This document shows positions 42,836-52,053 of a stretch of DNA of 64,000 bases, piece after piece. The notes below the pieces were generated by a model. The model worked only from the letters and a program-made list of their open reading frames with translations, ran no database searches and was not told where the DNA came from. Each line of letters opens with the position of its first letter. Position 1 is the first letter of the stretch. The stretch covers positions 310,001-374,000 of the forward strand of contig NZ_VKKZ01000019.1 in the NCBI RefSeq assembly GCF_008271745.1, given 5' to 3'. The position numbers and the translations under genes were made by a program. The stretch is from Rufibacter glacialis (lineage in GTDB: Bacteria > Bacteroidota > Bacteroidia > Cytophagales > Hymenobacteraceae).

Positions 42836-43555
42836 ATGAAAATCTTGAAAGGAACATTCACCGCCATGTTAGTAGGAAGCTTGCTTTTCTCTTCCTGCAA
42901 ATCAAGCCAAACGGCTGGCACCACTGATACCAGTACCACGCAGAAAAAAGGCATGAACAAAACCGCCAAAGGGGGTATTCTGGGCGCCGGTGGAGGTGCC
43001 GTGCTAGGTGGTATCATTGGCAAGGCCACAGGCAACACCGCCCGCGGAGCCATCATTGGCGCTGCCGTAGGGGGAGCCACCGGTGCGGTGATTGGCCGTC
43101 GTATGGACAAACAAGCCGAGGAACTGGAGCGTGAAATGAAAAACGCCCAGGTAGAACGCGTAGGCGAGGGTATCAAAGTGACATTTGACGCCGGTCTTCT
43201 GTTCCCTACCAACTCTGCCACCCTGCAGGCATCTTCCAAGGCTGACATCCAGAAACTAGCCGAGACCCTGAAGAAATACCCAGGTACCAACGTGCTCATT
43301 GAAGGCCACGCTGACAACACCGGTAATGACGCCATCAACCAGCCGTTGTCTGAGCGCAGAGCCCAGTCAGTAGCCAACTACGCCATTTCATTGGGAGTAG
43401 AGCCCAACCGCATGCAGACCCGCGGGTACGGTTCTACCCAGCCCGTGGCTGACAACTCCACCGCTGCCGGCCGTCAGCAGAACCGCCGCGTAGAGGTAGC
43501 CATCTTTGCCAGCGAAGAACTGAAGAAAGCCGCTGAGCGTGGTGAGATCAAATAA
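42836..43555 (+). CDS. OmpA-family lipoprotein with glycine zipper
   Basis: 239 residues. Lipobox Cys21 (LLFSSC), a Thr/Ser linker, then a glycine-zipper segment (GGILGAGGGAVLGGIIGKATGNTARGAIIGAAVGGATGAVIG, about 48-90) that can insert into or pack against membrane. A short charged helix follows, then the OmpA domain (GIKVTFDAGLLFPTNSATLQASSKADIQKLAETL, LIEGHADNTGND, QPLSERRAQSVANYAISLGV, GRQQNRRVEVAIF). This YiaD-like layout is common in stress-linked outer-membrane proteins that bind peptidoglycan. Single gene with its own terminator. Confidence 0.9.
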   Translation: MKILKGTFTAMLVGSLLFSSCKSSQTAGTTDTSTTQKKGMNKTAKGGILGAGGGAVLGGIIGKATGNTARGAIIGAAVGGATGAVIGRRMDKQAEELEREMKNAQVERVGEGIKVTFDAGLLFPTNSATLQASSKADIQKLAETLKKYPGTNVLIEGHADNTGNDAINQPLSERRAQSVANYAISLGVEPNRMQTRGYGSTQPVADNSTAAGRQQNRRVEVAIFASEELKKAAERGEIK

Positions 43556-43576
43556 GAAAGCACCTTCTGCTTTTTT

Positions 43577-43609
43577 GAAAGGCTAGCCGTTTGGCTAGCC
43601 TTTTTTTTA
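43577..43609 (+). terminator. Terminator of the glycine-zipper OmpA gene
   Basis: GGCTAGCC (43581-43588), loop GTTT, GGCTAGCC (43593-43600), then eight Ts (43601-43608). A textbook rho-independent terminator. Confidence 0.92.
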
Positions 43610-43740
43610 TGCCTTTTTTATGCCTGGGGGTAAGCTGATTGAGGCCTGTTTTCGGGAAAACGCCGGGAAAGCGGCCTGGGGCAGAGGCTAACCTAAGGCG
43701 GTTCTTCGCGTTTAGGGAGGAAACCAATGGGGAAAAGAGA

Positions 43741-44397
43741 ATGGAGAACTTCACAAAATCACTCTTTCTATTACTTTCGCTGTCTTTGCTGGGGGCCTGT
43801 GACCGGGTAAAAGACAAAGAAGCCGTAGCCGACCTGCCCAAGACCTCCGTGGAAGATACCCTGGTGCTTGCCCCAGATACCCTTGAGATAGACACTACCC
43901 TCACAGAAACGGACTTCGGCCCCGGCCAGGAAGACCAGGCTGCCCGCTACGGGGAAGAAAACTACCGCGAGCCGGCAGCAGGTAGTGAATCTGCCACGGC
44001 TTCCGCCGGAAACGCCTCAGCAGAAACCAGAACCTCCCAGTCTTCCGCCGGAAGCACTACCCCAGTGGTAGCCTCCGGAGCAACCGCTTCGGGTAAAAGC
44101 GCTGAAACGGCTAAAAGCACTGGAACCGCTCCGGCCAGGAAAAAATACGTGCGGCCTTCCAGGGCGCAGTTGCAACGGTCATTGGCCGCAGACGCCCGCC
44201 GGTCTAACCGCCTGGATCTGCCCCAGCTCAAGAATTACTGGCTTACCCGGCAACATTATTACCGCCGCGCCTCTAAAGAAGTGAAGTACGTGGCCGGTGA
44301 CACCAAGATCAAGATCTCCCCGGAAGAAACCAAGATAGAAACGCCGCGCGGAAAAGTGAAGATTGAAGGGAGTGACATCAAAGTGAAATACGACTAG
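43741..44397 (+). CDS. Unknown lipoprotein with disordered Ser/Thr/Ala linker
   Basis: 218 residues from ATG 43741 (an upstream ATG at 43639 would place the signal peptide internally). Lipobox Cys20 (SLLGAC), an acidic stretch (LEIDTTLTETDFGPGQED), then a low-complexity Ser/Thr/Ala/Gly linker (about 80-140). A basic C-terminal part follows: KYVRPSRAQLQRSLAADARRSNRLDLPQLKNYWLTRQHYYRR. It ends with two short repeats of the K-I-(x)n-G-x-I/V-K type (TKIKISPEETKIETPRGKVKIEG). No known domain. Probably an envelope protein contacting an anionic partner through its basic end. Follows the OmpA gene but after a terminator. Confidence 0.65.
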   Translation: MENFTKSLFLLLSLSLLGACDRVKDKEAVADLPKTSVEDTLVLAPDTLEIDTTLTETDFGPGQEDQAARYGEENYREPAAGSESATASAGNASAETRTSQSSAGSTTPVVASGATASGKSAETAKSTGTAPARKKYVRPSRAQLQRSLAADARRSNRLDLPQLKNYWLTRQHYYRRASKEVKYVAGDTKIKISPEETKIETPRGKVKIEGSDIKVKYD

Positions 44398-44438
44398 CCT
44401 TCCTGCTCTTTCGCCCAGCCTAGCGCGGGAATCCTGTT

Positions 44439-45113
44439 TTACGCCTGTTTTACCCGAACCGGCCTTGAAACAGGCTTCCCGCGCTTCTTTTTGCGGGAAA
44501 GAGCCACCGCCAGCATGGTGAGCAAAGCCCCCAGCAAGGCCACGGCAATGTCCTTCTGGGCGTCCCAGATATCGCCTTGGGTGCCTAAATAAGCCATGCC
44601 CTGGGCGGGGAAGAAAATATCAGCCACTGACCATTCCATCAACTCATAGAAAGCGCCCAGGCTCACGGTCAAATCAACGGGCAAGGCATAGGTGAAAAAC
44701 GGCCGCATGGAGGTGAGTCGCCAGAACACCTCGTTCATGGGGTACGCCAGAAAGAACCCAAACCCGAAGTGCACCAGCCGGTCATAATGGTTGCGTTCCA
44801 GTTGCAGCTGGTCCTGAACCCAAAAGCCGAAGGGGTTCTGAGCGTAGGTGTGCTGGGCGCCGTACGCGTGCAGCATCAAAAACAGAAAGATGCAGGTGTA
44901 GCTGAAGTCTGAGAACCTGAAATGCTTGTAGAAGGCCACCAGAAAGATGATGGCCGTGAAGGTGAGGGTGTTTTCCAGCCACCAATTCTTTGAATCTGAG
45001 GTGGTAAAGCCGGTATACGCCCAGAAGGCCGTGAAAATGACCACATAAGCAATCAAAAGCGGGTTGCTGCGGAAATGGGTAGTTTCTTGATCAGTGGTAA
45101 AGGTGAAGGCCAT
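44439..45113 (-). CDS. DUF2238 (YjdF-like) integral membrane protein
   Basis: 224 residues from ATG 45113; the longer frame would start with TTG. Six or so membrane helices. Conserved family blocks are present: ENTLTFTAIIFLVAFYKHFRFSDFSYTCIFLFLMLHAYGAQHTY, NHYDRLVHFGFGFFLAYPMNEVFWR, SLGAFYELMEWSVADIF and GTQGDIWDAQKDIAVALLGALLTML, with polar His/Asp/Glu residues lining the helices. Family function is unknown. The C-terminal tail is strongly basic (RKKKRGKPVSRPVRVKQA), cytoplasmic by the positive-inside rule. Convergent with the unknown lipoprotein. Confidence 0.85.
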   Translation of the reverse strand: MAFTFTTDQETTHFRSNPLLIAYVVIFTAFWAYTGFTTSDSKNWWLENTLTFTAIIFLVAFYKHFRFSDFSYTCIFLFLMLHAYGAQHTYAQNPFGFWVQDQLQLERNHYDRLVHFGFGFFLAYPMNEVFWRLTSMRPFFTYALPVDLTVSLGAFYELMEWSVADIFFPAQGMAYLGTQGDIWDAQKDIAVALLGALLTMLAVALSRKKKRGKPVSRPVRVKQA

Positions 45114-45210
45114 GCAGGGGTGAGGGCTTTGTTTCAAAGAAAGGGGCCAGAAACGCCAGAGAGGCCGGTAAGCCCATGGCGGGTTCTTTTGGGGTAAGCG
45201 GAAGGGACGG

Positions 45211-45933
45211 CTACCGATGGGCCTCTTCCAGCTGAGAAGTGATCATCAGCTCTGGTTGGTGGTACACCAAGGGCAAAGGATTGTCCTCGGGGTTCTGGGT
45301 AGGATCACAGTGGTAGCCGTAGAGCACATAGTCCTGCGCCAGGGGAATGAGCTTCTTGTAATAGGTATGGGCCGTGTTCTCCTGTGAGAAGGTGAGGTCA
45401 TGGAACACGGTGGTGGCTTTGGGGGGCATGCCGCGCAGAAAAGCGAAAAGCGGCTCTGGCTTGCCAATATCCCCTGAAAACACAAACCGGTCGCCATCGG
45501 GCTCCTCAAAGATGTAGGCATAGGTCTGCAGCTTCTCGGCGTGGAGGCCATAAGTGTCCAGAGCGGTGATGCCCGGCACCTCAGAAAGGGGCACAAAGTC
45601 TACGTACGTCTCTGGCTTCTGCAACTGGAGCCGCAGGAACTCATACAGCTCATCCCTGAAATCATCATCTGGGTAGAGAATGGAGGGCCGGCAATTGGGA
45701 TTGAAGTAGTGGCAATGCAGCAGCACGTTGGCCAGGCTGCCCGTGTGGTCATTGTGCAGGTGGGTCAGCAGAATGTAAGTGATGCCCCGGGTGAGCTGGA
45801 ATTGCCGCAGGGTGGGGTAAACGGTAAAGCCGCAGTCAAGGAGCAGGGTCTGCCCCTTGAATTCCACTAATGCAGCAGAGTTTCCATAGGCAATGTCAAA
45901 AGCTCCGCCTGTTCCTAAGAATCTGAATTTCAT
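45211..45933 (-). CDS. MBL-fold metallo-hydrolase
   Basis: 240 residues from ATG 45933 (an upstream ATG at 45996 adds a non-conserved tail). It begins MKFRFLGTGGAFDIAYGNSAALVEF. The metal motif TYILLTHLHNDHTGSL (H-x-H-x-D-H) is intact. RFVFSGDIGKPEPLF supplies the bridging Asp, and YGYHCDPTQNP a late His. The architecture resembles RNase Z/phosphodiesterase-type hydrolases that bind two zinc ions; the substrate cannot be told. Cytosolic. Divergent from the endonuclease III gene (100 bp). Confidence 0.87.
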   Translation of the reverse strand: MKFRFLGTGGAFDIAYGNSAALVEFKGQTLLLDCGFTVYPTLRQFQLTRGITYILLTHLHNDHTGSLANVLLHCHYFNPNCRPSILYPDDDFRDELYEFLRLQLQKPETYVDFVPLSEVPGITALDTYGLHAEKLQTYAYIFEEPDGDRFVFSGDIGKPEPLFAFLRGMPPKATTVFHDLTFSQENTAHTYYKKLIPLAQDYVLYGYHCDPTQNPEDNPLPLVYHQPELMITSQLEEAHR

Positions 45934-46033
45934 AGTCTTCCGGTAAAACGTAATACCATTTTGGGTTCCCTCACGGGAGGAGGGGCCGTTACGCAAACTT
46001 TACCATCGGGGGCTCGTTTAGGAGGTGAAAAGC

Positions 46034-46759
46034 ATGGCTATGGCGCAGGCACAGCAGCATCTTTCCCCTCCAGAAAAGATATGGCAAGTTCATATACGGT
46101 TGAACGAGGTTTTCGGCCATCTTTCGGGCCATCCGCGCCGAGACCCCATGCGGGAGTTGATCTCCACCATGCTCTCGCACCGCACCACGCACACCAATGA
46201 GGAGAAGGCCTACTTCCAGATGCTGGAGAAATTCCCTATCTGGCAAGCCGTCATGGACGCCCCCGTGGAAGAACTCACCCAGGCCCTGGCGCCGGCCGAA
46301 TTCCCGGGGGCCAAGGCCCTCAACATCCAGAAGGCCCTGCGCCTTATCCAGGTCGAGCACCCTGATTTCTCACTCGATTTCCTGCACGACCTGGACGTTC
46401 CCCAGGCCATGGCCTGGCTCATGGTCCTGCCCGGCGTTGGGTTGAAAACCGCTACCCTGGTGCTTTTGTTTAATTTCCAGAAGCCGGTGTTTCCCGTAGA
46501 CACGCACGTGCACCGCATCAGCCAGCGGGTGGGGCTCATTGGCGCCAAGGTCACCCATGACAAAGCCCACCAGATTCTGCTGGACATGCTGCCCAAAGAC
46601 GCCCTGGTACTGTACAACCTGCACCGCCACCTGCTCAAACACGGCCAGAAGATCTGTACCTGGCACAGTCCTAAATGTGAGGTTTGCGTGCTCCAGAACC
46701 TCTGTAACTATTACGCAGACGTACGGAGCAAAGGCATTGATTTGCCTTACAAAGGTTGA
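46034..46759 (+). CDS. nth: Endonuclease III-family DNA glycosylase/AP lyase
   Basis: 241 residues from ATG 46034; an in-frame GTG at 46025 and ATG at 46040 are alternatives. The helix-hairpin-helix VLPGVGLKTATLVL carries catalytic Lys138, and PVFPVDTHVHRISQRVGL carries catalytic Asp156. A [4Fe-4S] loop C-x6-C-x2-C-x5-C (CTWHSPKCEVCVLQNLC) closes the protein. It excises oxidised pyrimidines and cuts abasic sites in base-excision repair. One oddity: the usual LSxQTTD segment reads LSHRTTHTN, so the Gln and Asp that probe the flipped base are changed, and substrate range may differ from that of E. coli Nth. Confidence 0.88.
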   Translation: MAMAQAQQHLSPPEKIWQVHIRLNEVFGHLSGHPRRDPMRELISTMLSHRTTHTNEEKAYFQMLEKFPIWQAVMDAPVEELTQALAPAEFPGAKALNIQKALRLIQVEHPDFSLDFLHDLDVPQAMAWLMVLPGVGLKTATLVLLFNFQKPVFPVDTHVHRISQRVGLIGAKVTHDKAHQILLDMLPKDALVLYNLHRHLLKHGQKICTWHSPKCEVCVLQNLCNYYADVRSKGIDLPYKG

Positions 46760-47297
46760 AAAGGGTGCCTACTTTATAGCAAATCAATTCAGGCTTGTTT
46801 TAGGAGAAACTGCCAGAAAACGGATCTCGTGCTTGAGAACACTGGATCAAGAAAGCGTGCCAAACCGAATAGATAGTTCCACCATCTCTTTTAAGACGCG
46901 TTTCCAGAAAAGAAGCCTAAAGCAGGCATCAGGTTTTTCTGAGTTAGCTGACGGTGCCCTGTTTAGGCGCAAGAAGGGAGCATGAAAAGGTTTAGGAGAA
47001 AGACAAAAAGCAGCCTAAAAACAACCCAGGGGGAAGATCTTAGAGGGCGAGCCGAAACCTGAGCTGAGAGATTCTCTAGCCGGTTTCAGGGCTGTTTTTA
47101 GGAAATTGCGCCTCTGTTCAAACCAGCGGGAAGTCTAGCTTAGAGAGCTAACATATGCATGGTAGTTTTCTGGCTTTTTTTGAGATTAAACGCCTAAAAC
47201 AAACCAATAGCAGCAAGCCAATTTAGTGATGGCGCTAAACAAAATGGCTATTTTCCGGTTGCCAAGCATAGATTCTTTGTTGCTTTCCTCTACTCCC
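46760..47297. other. Intergenic region before the TonB receptor
   Basis: No convincing gene in either strand. It contains several copies of the recurrent GCCTGTTTT/AAAACAGG-type motif, in degraded form: GGCTTGTTTTAGGAGAAACTGCC near 46792, CCTAAAAACAACCC near 47014, GGGCTGTTTTTAGGAAATTGCGCC near 47088. It also holds a short in-frame extension upstream of the receptor's signal peptide start. Confidence 0.45.
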
Positions 47298-49745
47298 ATG
47301 AGAATACTTTACGTGCTGTTTTTCGTGCTTTTTTCCGGAACCATGCTCCAAACCCATGCCCAGACCATAGGCCGGATCACCGGGGTGGTGCGCGATAAAA
47401 ACACGCAGGAACCCATCATTGGCGTCACCGTGAGCCTGGAGGAAACTACTCTGGCCGCCGCCACTGATGCCCAGGGCCGCTACCGCCTGGACAACATCCC
47501 TACGGGCAGCTACAACCTGAAAGCCTCTTACTTGGGGTATGAACCCGTCACGCGCTACAACGTGCCCGTGACCTCAGGCAATGCCCTCACCCTGAACCTG
47601 GACCTGACACCGGGCCAGAACCGGTTAGAGGAAGTGAACATTACCGTGGACCGGTCTATCCGGGTGGCTACCGTGGAGACCCCGCTTTCGGTGCAAAGCC
47701 TGAGCAGCGAGGAGATCAAGAGCAACCCGGGCGGTAATTTTGACATCTCGCGGGTGATTCAGACGCTGCCGGGGGTGGCTGGGGCGGGCAGCACCGGCGC
47801 CGGTTTCCGGAATGACATTGTGATACGGGGCGGCGGGCCGAGCGAGAACGTCTTTTTCCTGGATGGCATTGAGATCCCGGTTATCAACCACTTTTCCACG
47901 CAGGGCAGCAGCGGCGGGCCGCAGGGCATTTTGAACGTGTCGTTTATTGAAGACGTGACCCTGAGCACCAGCGCCTTTGACGCCCGCTATGACAATGCCC
48001 TCTCCAGCGTGTTCCAGTTCCGGCAGCGCGACGGCAACCCAGACCGCCTCCAGGGCAACCTGCGCCTGAGCGCCACCGAGCTGGCGGGCACCCTGGAAGG
48101 TCCGTTGGCGCCTAGAACCACGTTTCTGGCCTCGGCCCGAAGGTCTTATCTGCGATTGCTCTTCAAAGCCATCGACCTACCCATTCGTCCTAATTACTGG
48201 GATTTCCAGTACAAGGTCACCCATCAGTTGAATTCTAAAACCACGCTGACCGCGCTTGGTATTGGGGCCATTGATGAGTTTAGCTTTGCCACGCCTAAAG
48301 AGAGTTCCCCGGAGAAAGAGTACGCGCTGCGGTCAAACCCGCTCATCAACCAGTGGAACTACACGGTAGGGTTCAGCCTGAAACGGTCCTTGGAAAACGG
48401 GGTAGTGCAGGTATCCTTGAGCCGGAACGTGTTTGAGAACCGGCTGGATCGCTTTGAAGACGCGCAGTATGGTGATGAGTCCAGGCGGTTGCTTAAGTCC
48501 CGGTCGCAGGAACGGGAAAACAAGCTGCGGGTAGACGTGAACCAGTTTCTGGGCGGCTGGAAATTCTCTTACGGAGCCTTGGGGCAGTACGTGAGCTATG
48601 ACAACCGCTTTTTCAGCCAGCTTCGGCAGGAAGTGAAAGACGCCAACGGCAACGTGGTGCAGCCCCGGGAAACCATCGCCTTTGACACCGACCTCTCTTT
48701 CCTGCGGTACGGCTTGTACGGGCAGGCTTCCCGCAGCTTCCTGGAAGACAAACTCAGCCTCTCCCTGGGCGTGCGTTCTGATATGAATTCCTTCACCACC
48801 CGCGGGAACAACCCTCTGGAAACGCTTTCGCCCCGGCTCTCCGGTTCCTACTCCTTAACGGACCGCTGGAAACTGAACGCCTCAGTGGGCACCTATTACC
48901 GCTTGCCCATTTACACGGTGCTGGGGTATAAAGATGCGGCGGGCCGGTACGCGAACCAAGACAGCGAGTACATACGGTCTACCCATTACGTGGCGGGGCT
49001 GGAGTTTCTGCCCACCACCGCGAATCGGATCACGGTGGAAGGGTTTTACAAAAAATACAGCCAATACCCGGTCTCGGTGCGCGATGGGGTTTCCCTGGCC
49101 AACCAGGGCATTGAGTTTGGCGCCATCGGGAACGAAGACGTGGTGAGCCTGGGCAAAGGCCGGGCCTACGGCGCCGAGTTCTTTTTCCAGCAGAAGCTGA
49201 CGCGGGGGCTTTACGGCCTGTTTTCCTATACCCTGGTGCGCAGCGAGTTCACAGGGCTGGATCAGGACAACTACGTGGCCTCGGCCTGGGATAACCGGCA
49301 TCTGGTGTCGGGGTTGCTGGGTTGGCAGTTCGGGAAGAACTGGGAACTGGGCGGCAAGTACCGGTTTGCTGGCGGTGCCCCGTACACGCCCTTTGACCTG
49401 GAAGCCTCGCAACGGAACTACGCCTCTTTGGGCACCGGCCTGCTGGACTATGACCGCCTCAACACGCAACGGTTACGCTCGTTCAACCAACTGGATGTGC
49501 GCCTTGACAAGAAATGGAATTTCCGGAGGACCACCCTTGACCTGTACGTGGATGTGCAGAACGTGCTGCGTTTCAAAGGCCCGTCGCTGCCCCAGTACAC
49601 CTTCCAGCGTACCGCCGAGAACACCGGTTTCGCCACCACAGACGGCCAGCCCTTGCGCCCAGATGGTTCCAACGGTATCCCGCTTCTGCTAGACGAAGAC
49701 GATGTGACGTTCCTACCCACCATAGGTTTCGTGCTGGAGTTTTAG
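47298..49745 (+). CDS. TonB-dependent outer-membrane receptor with CarboxypepD-reg domain
   Basis: 815 residues from ATG 47298, chosen because it places a clean signal peptide (MRILYVLFFVLFSGTMLQTHAQ) at the N-terminus; upstream in-frame starts at 47226 and 47229 exist. A regulatory beta-sandwich follows (GRITGVVRDKNTQEPIIGVTVSLEETTLAAATDAQGRYRLDNIPTGSYNLKASYLGY). The plug has FDISRVIQTLPGVAGAGSTGAGFRNDIVIRGGGPSENVFFLDGIEIPVIN, and a 22-strand type barrel ends IGFVLEF. Substrate unknown (siderophore, vitamin or sugar). No SusD partner is adjacent, so it is not a SusCD pair. Single gene. Confidence 0.9.
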   Translation: MRILYVLFFVLFSGTMLQTHAQTIGRITGVVRDKNTQEPIIGVTVSLEETTLAAATDAQGRYRLDNIPTGSYNLKASYLGYEPVTRYNVPVTSGNALTLNLDLTPGQNRLEEVNITVDRSIRVATVETPLSVQSLSSEEIKSNPGGNFDISRVIQTLPGVAGAGSTGAGFRNDIVIRGGGPSENVFFLDGIEIPVINHFSTQGSSGGPQGILNVSFIEDVTLSTSAFDARYDNALSSVFQFRQRDGNPDRLQGNLRLSATELAGTLEGPLAPRTTFLASARRSYLRLLFKAIDLPIRPNYWDFQYKVTHQLNSKTTLTALGIGAIDEFSFATPKESSPEKEYALRSNPLINQWNYTVGFSLKRSLENGVVQVSLSRNVFENRLDRFEDAQYGDESRRLLKSRSQERENKLRVDVNQFLGGWKFSYGALGQYVSYDNRFFSQLRQEVKDANGNVVQPRETIAFDTDLSFLRYGLYGQASRSFLEDKLSLSLGVRSDMNSFTTRGNNPLETLSPRLSGSYSLTDRWKLNASVGTYYRLPIYTVLGYKDAAGRYANQDSEYIRSTHYVAGLEFLPTTANRITVEGFYKKYSQYPVSVRDGVSLANQGIEFGAIGNEDVVSLGKGRAYGAEFFFQQKLTRGLYGLFSYTLVRSEFTGLDQDNYVASAWDNRHLVSGLLGWQFGKNWELGGKYRFAGGAPYTPFDLEASQRNYASLGTGLLDYDRLNTQRLRSFNQLDVRLDKKWNFRRTTLDLYVDVQNVLRFKGPSLPQYTFQRTAENTGFATTDGQPLRPDGSNGIPLLLDEDDVTFLPTIGFVLEF

Positions 49746-49806
49746 GTTGGGTATTTAGGCTGTTTTCAGAAAAAAAGGCTAAATCTGCAATGAACCCACG
49801 CATTTC

Positions 49807-50098
49807 GTCCCCCCTTTGAAGGGGGTAGGGGGATGATTAATCTTGGTGATCATAGCGCTCCTGAGTATCATCTTTCATATGTTTTGCTCATTTGGATTTA
49901 TAAATCCGAATGTCGCCTGTCGGGGATTTATCAATCCCCTTTTTAGTGTATCTCGAGTAATGGGGATTGATAAATCCCCGACAGAGTGTTTCGGGATTGG
50001 TAAATCCCGAACAGCCCTAGCACCTTTTTCATGCTACTGCTATTGTCGTTGCTATTATTCACGCCCTTGTCATCCCCTACCCCCCTTCAAAGGGGGAC
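49807..50098. repeat. Element B: 292-bp element with inverted repeats and four palindromes
   Basis: GTCCCCCCTTTGAAGGGGG...GGATGA (49807-49836) and TCATCCCCTACCCCCCTTC...GGGGGAC (50070-50098) are nearly perfect inverted repeats of the same sequence that bounds element A. The interior is unrelated to that of A and has four palindromes: GGATTTATAAATCC (49894-49907), GGGGATTTATCAATCCCC (49922-49939), GGGGATTGATAAATCCCC (49962-49979) and CGGGATTGGTAAATCCCG (49992-50009). It fills most of the gap between the TonB receptor and the radical SAM gene. No coding capacity. Confidence 0.8.
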
Positions 50099-50263
50099 GC
50101 AGGAGCTCCTGGTATATGAAATGATATAAGCGGTTTTTTCCCGATTTTCAGAAAACAGCCCAACATTAGGGGAGGCCAGGTCATGGGCTTGCCACCGGCG
50201 GCGTCTTAATCCCGTATGCAATGCGTACCTTGCACCTGGCAAGGCCGCCGTGACCCCAAGCGT

Positions 50264-51244
50264 ATGCGTTTAATTCCCCATCCAGTCCTCTGTAATTACT
50301 ATGTGACGTACCGCTGCAACGCCAAGTGCTCGTTCTGCGATATCTGGGAAAAACCGTCTCCTTATATTCAGCTGGAAGATGTGCGGAAGAACCTGCGCGA
50401 CCTCAAAAAACTGGGGGTGAACGTGATTGACTTTACCGGCGGGGAGCCCTTGCTGCACCGCCAGATAGATCAGTTTCTGGAAGAGGCGCAGAAATTGGGC
50501 TTTATCACCACCCTCACCACCAACGGACTACTCTACCCTAAGTGGGCCGAGCGGCTGAAGGGAAAGGTAGACATGCTGCACTTCTCCCTGGACTCCGCTG
50601 ACAAAACCGAACACGATACCGGCCGGGGCGTGGCTTGCTTTGATTTCGTGCTGGAATCTATAAAAGTGGCCAAAAGCCTGGGCGAACGCCCCGATATCCT
50701 GTTCACGGTCTTCAAGCACAACCTGGACCAGATAGAGCGGGTGTACCAGGAGATCTGCCTGCCCAACAACCTCATGCTGCTCCTGAACCCCGCCTTTGAA
50801 TACAACCAGGTAGAAACCGGGGAACAACTGTCGGAAGTTGAACTGGATTACCTGGTGAAGTTCAGCAAGCAGAAGTGGGTGTATCTGAATGAGGCCTTCG
50901 TGCAACTGCGCAAGGATGGGGGCAACCACATAAACAAACCCGTGTGTAAAGCCGCCAGTTCTACCCTGGTCATCTCCCCGGAAAATGAATTGGTGCTGCC
51001 GTGCTACCATCTGGGCACCCAGAAGTTTCCCATCGCAGGCAACCTGCACGCGCTCTATGCTTCTAAAGAGGTAAAGCAACTCATCGCCCTGGAAGGGAAA
51101 CTGCCCGCCTGTGAAGGCTGCACCATCAACTGCTACATGCAACCCAGCTTTGCCGTGGAGATGAACCGCTACTGGTGGAAAGCCCTGCCCAGCACCCTCA
51201 AATACAGCCTCCGCAAAGGAACCTGGAAGAAGATGCTGTCTTAA
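50264..51244 (+). CDS. Radical SAM protein with SPASM-like C-terminal cysteines
   Basis: 326 residues from ATG 50264; an upstream in-frame ATG (50216) precedes no conserved sequence. The [4Fe-4S] motif is C18-x3-C22-x2-C25 (YRCNAKCSFCDIW), followed by DFTGGEPLLHRQ (SAM binding) and TTNGLL. The C-terminal region has PVCKAASSTLVISPENELVLPCYHLG and LPACEGCTINCYMQPSF, cysteines that fit a SPASM/twitch auxiliary cluster. Such enzymes modify peptides, sugars or tRNA or lipid headgroups; the substrate is not clear. No small precursor peptide was recognised nearby. Confidence 0.88.
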   Translation: MRLIPHPVLCNYYVTYRCNAKCSFCDIWEKPSPYIQLEDVRKNLRDLKKLGVNVIDFTGGEPLLHRQIDQFLEEAQKLGFITTLTTNGLLYPKWAERLKGKVDMLHFSLDSADKTEHDTGRGVACFDFVLESIKVAKSLGERPDILFTVFKHNLDQIERVYQEICLPNNLMLLLNPAFEYNQVETGEQLSEVELDYLVKFSKQKWVYLNEAFVQLRKDGGNHINKPVCKAASSTLVISPENELVLPCYHLGTQKFPIAGNLHALYASKEVKQLIALEGKLPACEGCTINCYMQPSFAVEMNRYWWKALPSTLKYSLRKGTWKKMLS

Positions 51245-51429
51245 GGAGCATCTGGCAAACAAGGCCTAGAGGAGGGGAGCCAGTCTACTGGATTTACCGG
51301 CTATTTTAGAAAAGGCACCAACCAACAAAAGGGTCCAGTGCCCTCTCTTGTATGGTAAGGTTTCAGGGCTATAATCCTGAAAAGAATAGGAAAACGCGGG
51401 TGTGGCGCAAAAGTTAATGGTTGCCTTTT

Positions 51430-51437
51430 TATCTTTG
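51430..51437 (+). promoter_or_regulatory. -7 promoter element of the gamma-carbonic anhydrase gene
   Basis: TATCTTTG matches TAnnTTTG exactly; transcription would begin near 51444, 42 nt before ATG 51486. This supports the later start codon over an in-frame ATG at 51402, which would lie upstream of the promoter. Confidence 0.6.
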
Positions 51438-51485
51438 AGTAACGTCTGGTACAGATTTCTATACCCCAATTTTACTATACCCGCT

Positions 51486-52010
51486 ATGCCCATTCTTCTA
51501 CCCGTCAAAGGAATTCGCCCTACCTTGGGGGCCAACTGTTTTATTGCCCCTAATGCCACCCTTGTAGGAGACGTGGTGCTGGGCGACCAGTGCACGGTGT
51601 GGTTCAATGCCGTGGTGCGCGGCGATGTGAACCTGATCCGCATCGGCAACAAGACCAACATCCAGGATGGGGCAGTTATCCACTGCACCTACCGGAAAAC
51701 GGGCACCGTGATTGGTAACAACGTGAGCATTGGGCACAATGCCATCGTGCACGGCTGCACCATCGCTGACAATGTGTTGGTGGGCATGGGTGCCATTGTC
51801 ATGGATAACGCGGTGGTGCAGGAGCATTGCATTATTGCGGCCGGGGCGGTGGTGTTAGAGAACAGCCTCTGCGAGAGCGGCTTTATCTATGCCGGGGTGC
51901 CAGCCAAGAAAGTAAAAGCATTAACCCAGGAGCAGATCATCGGCATGGCCCAAACCGCCGACAACTATGTGTTGTACGCCAGCTGGTTCCAGGAGGGGGA
52001 GGGCGCCTAA
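51486..52010 (+). CDS. Gamma-class carbonic anhydrase-like hexapeptide protein
   Basis: 174 residues forming a left-handed beta-helix of hexapeptide repeats (ATLVGDVVLGDQCTVWFNAVVRGDVNLIRIGNKTNIQDGAVIH, TVIGNNVSIGHNAIVHGCTIADNVLVGMGAIVMDNAVV). Zinc-ligand histidines are H66, H84 and H89, with Arg45 and Gln60 of the Cam-type active site also present. It may hydrate CO2; related YrdA/PaaY proteins have uncertain activity. A C-terminal helix (GVPAKKVKALTQEQIIGMAQTADNYVLYASWF) closes the trimer. Start supported by the promoter. The next gene follows by 43 bp on the same strand. Confidence 0.88.
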   Translation: MPILLPVKGIRPTLGANCFIAPNATLVGDVVLGDQCTVWFNAVVRGDVNLIRIGNKTNIQDGAVIHCTYRKTGTVIGNNVSIGHNAIVHGCTIADNVLVGMGAIVMDNAVVQEHCIIAAGAVVLENSLCESGFIYAGVPAKKVKALTQEQIIGMAQTADNYVLYASWFQEGEGA

Positions 52011-52053
52011 CCTCTGTTGCTTACGTAGTACCCTGGTAGGTAACCCTTAACCA

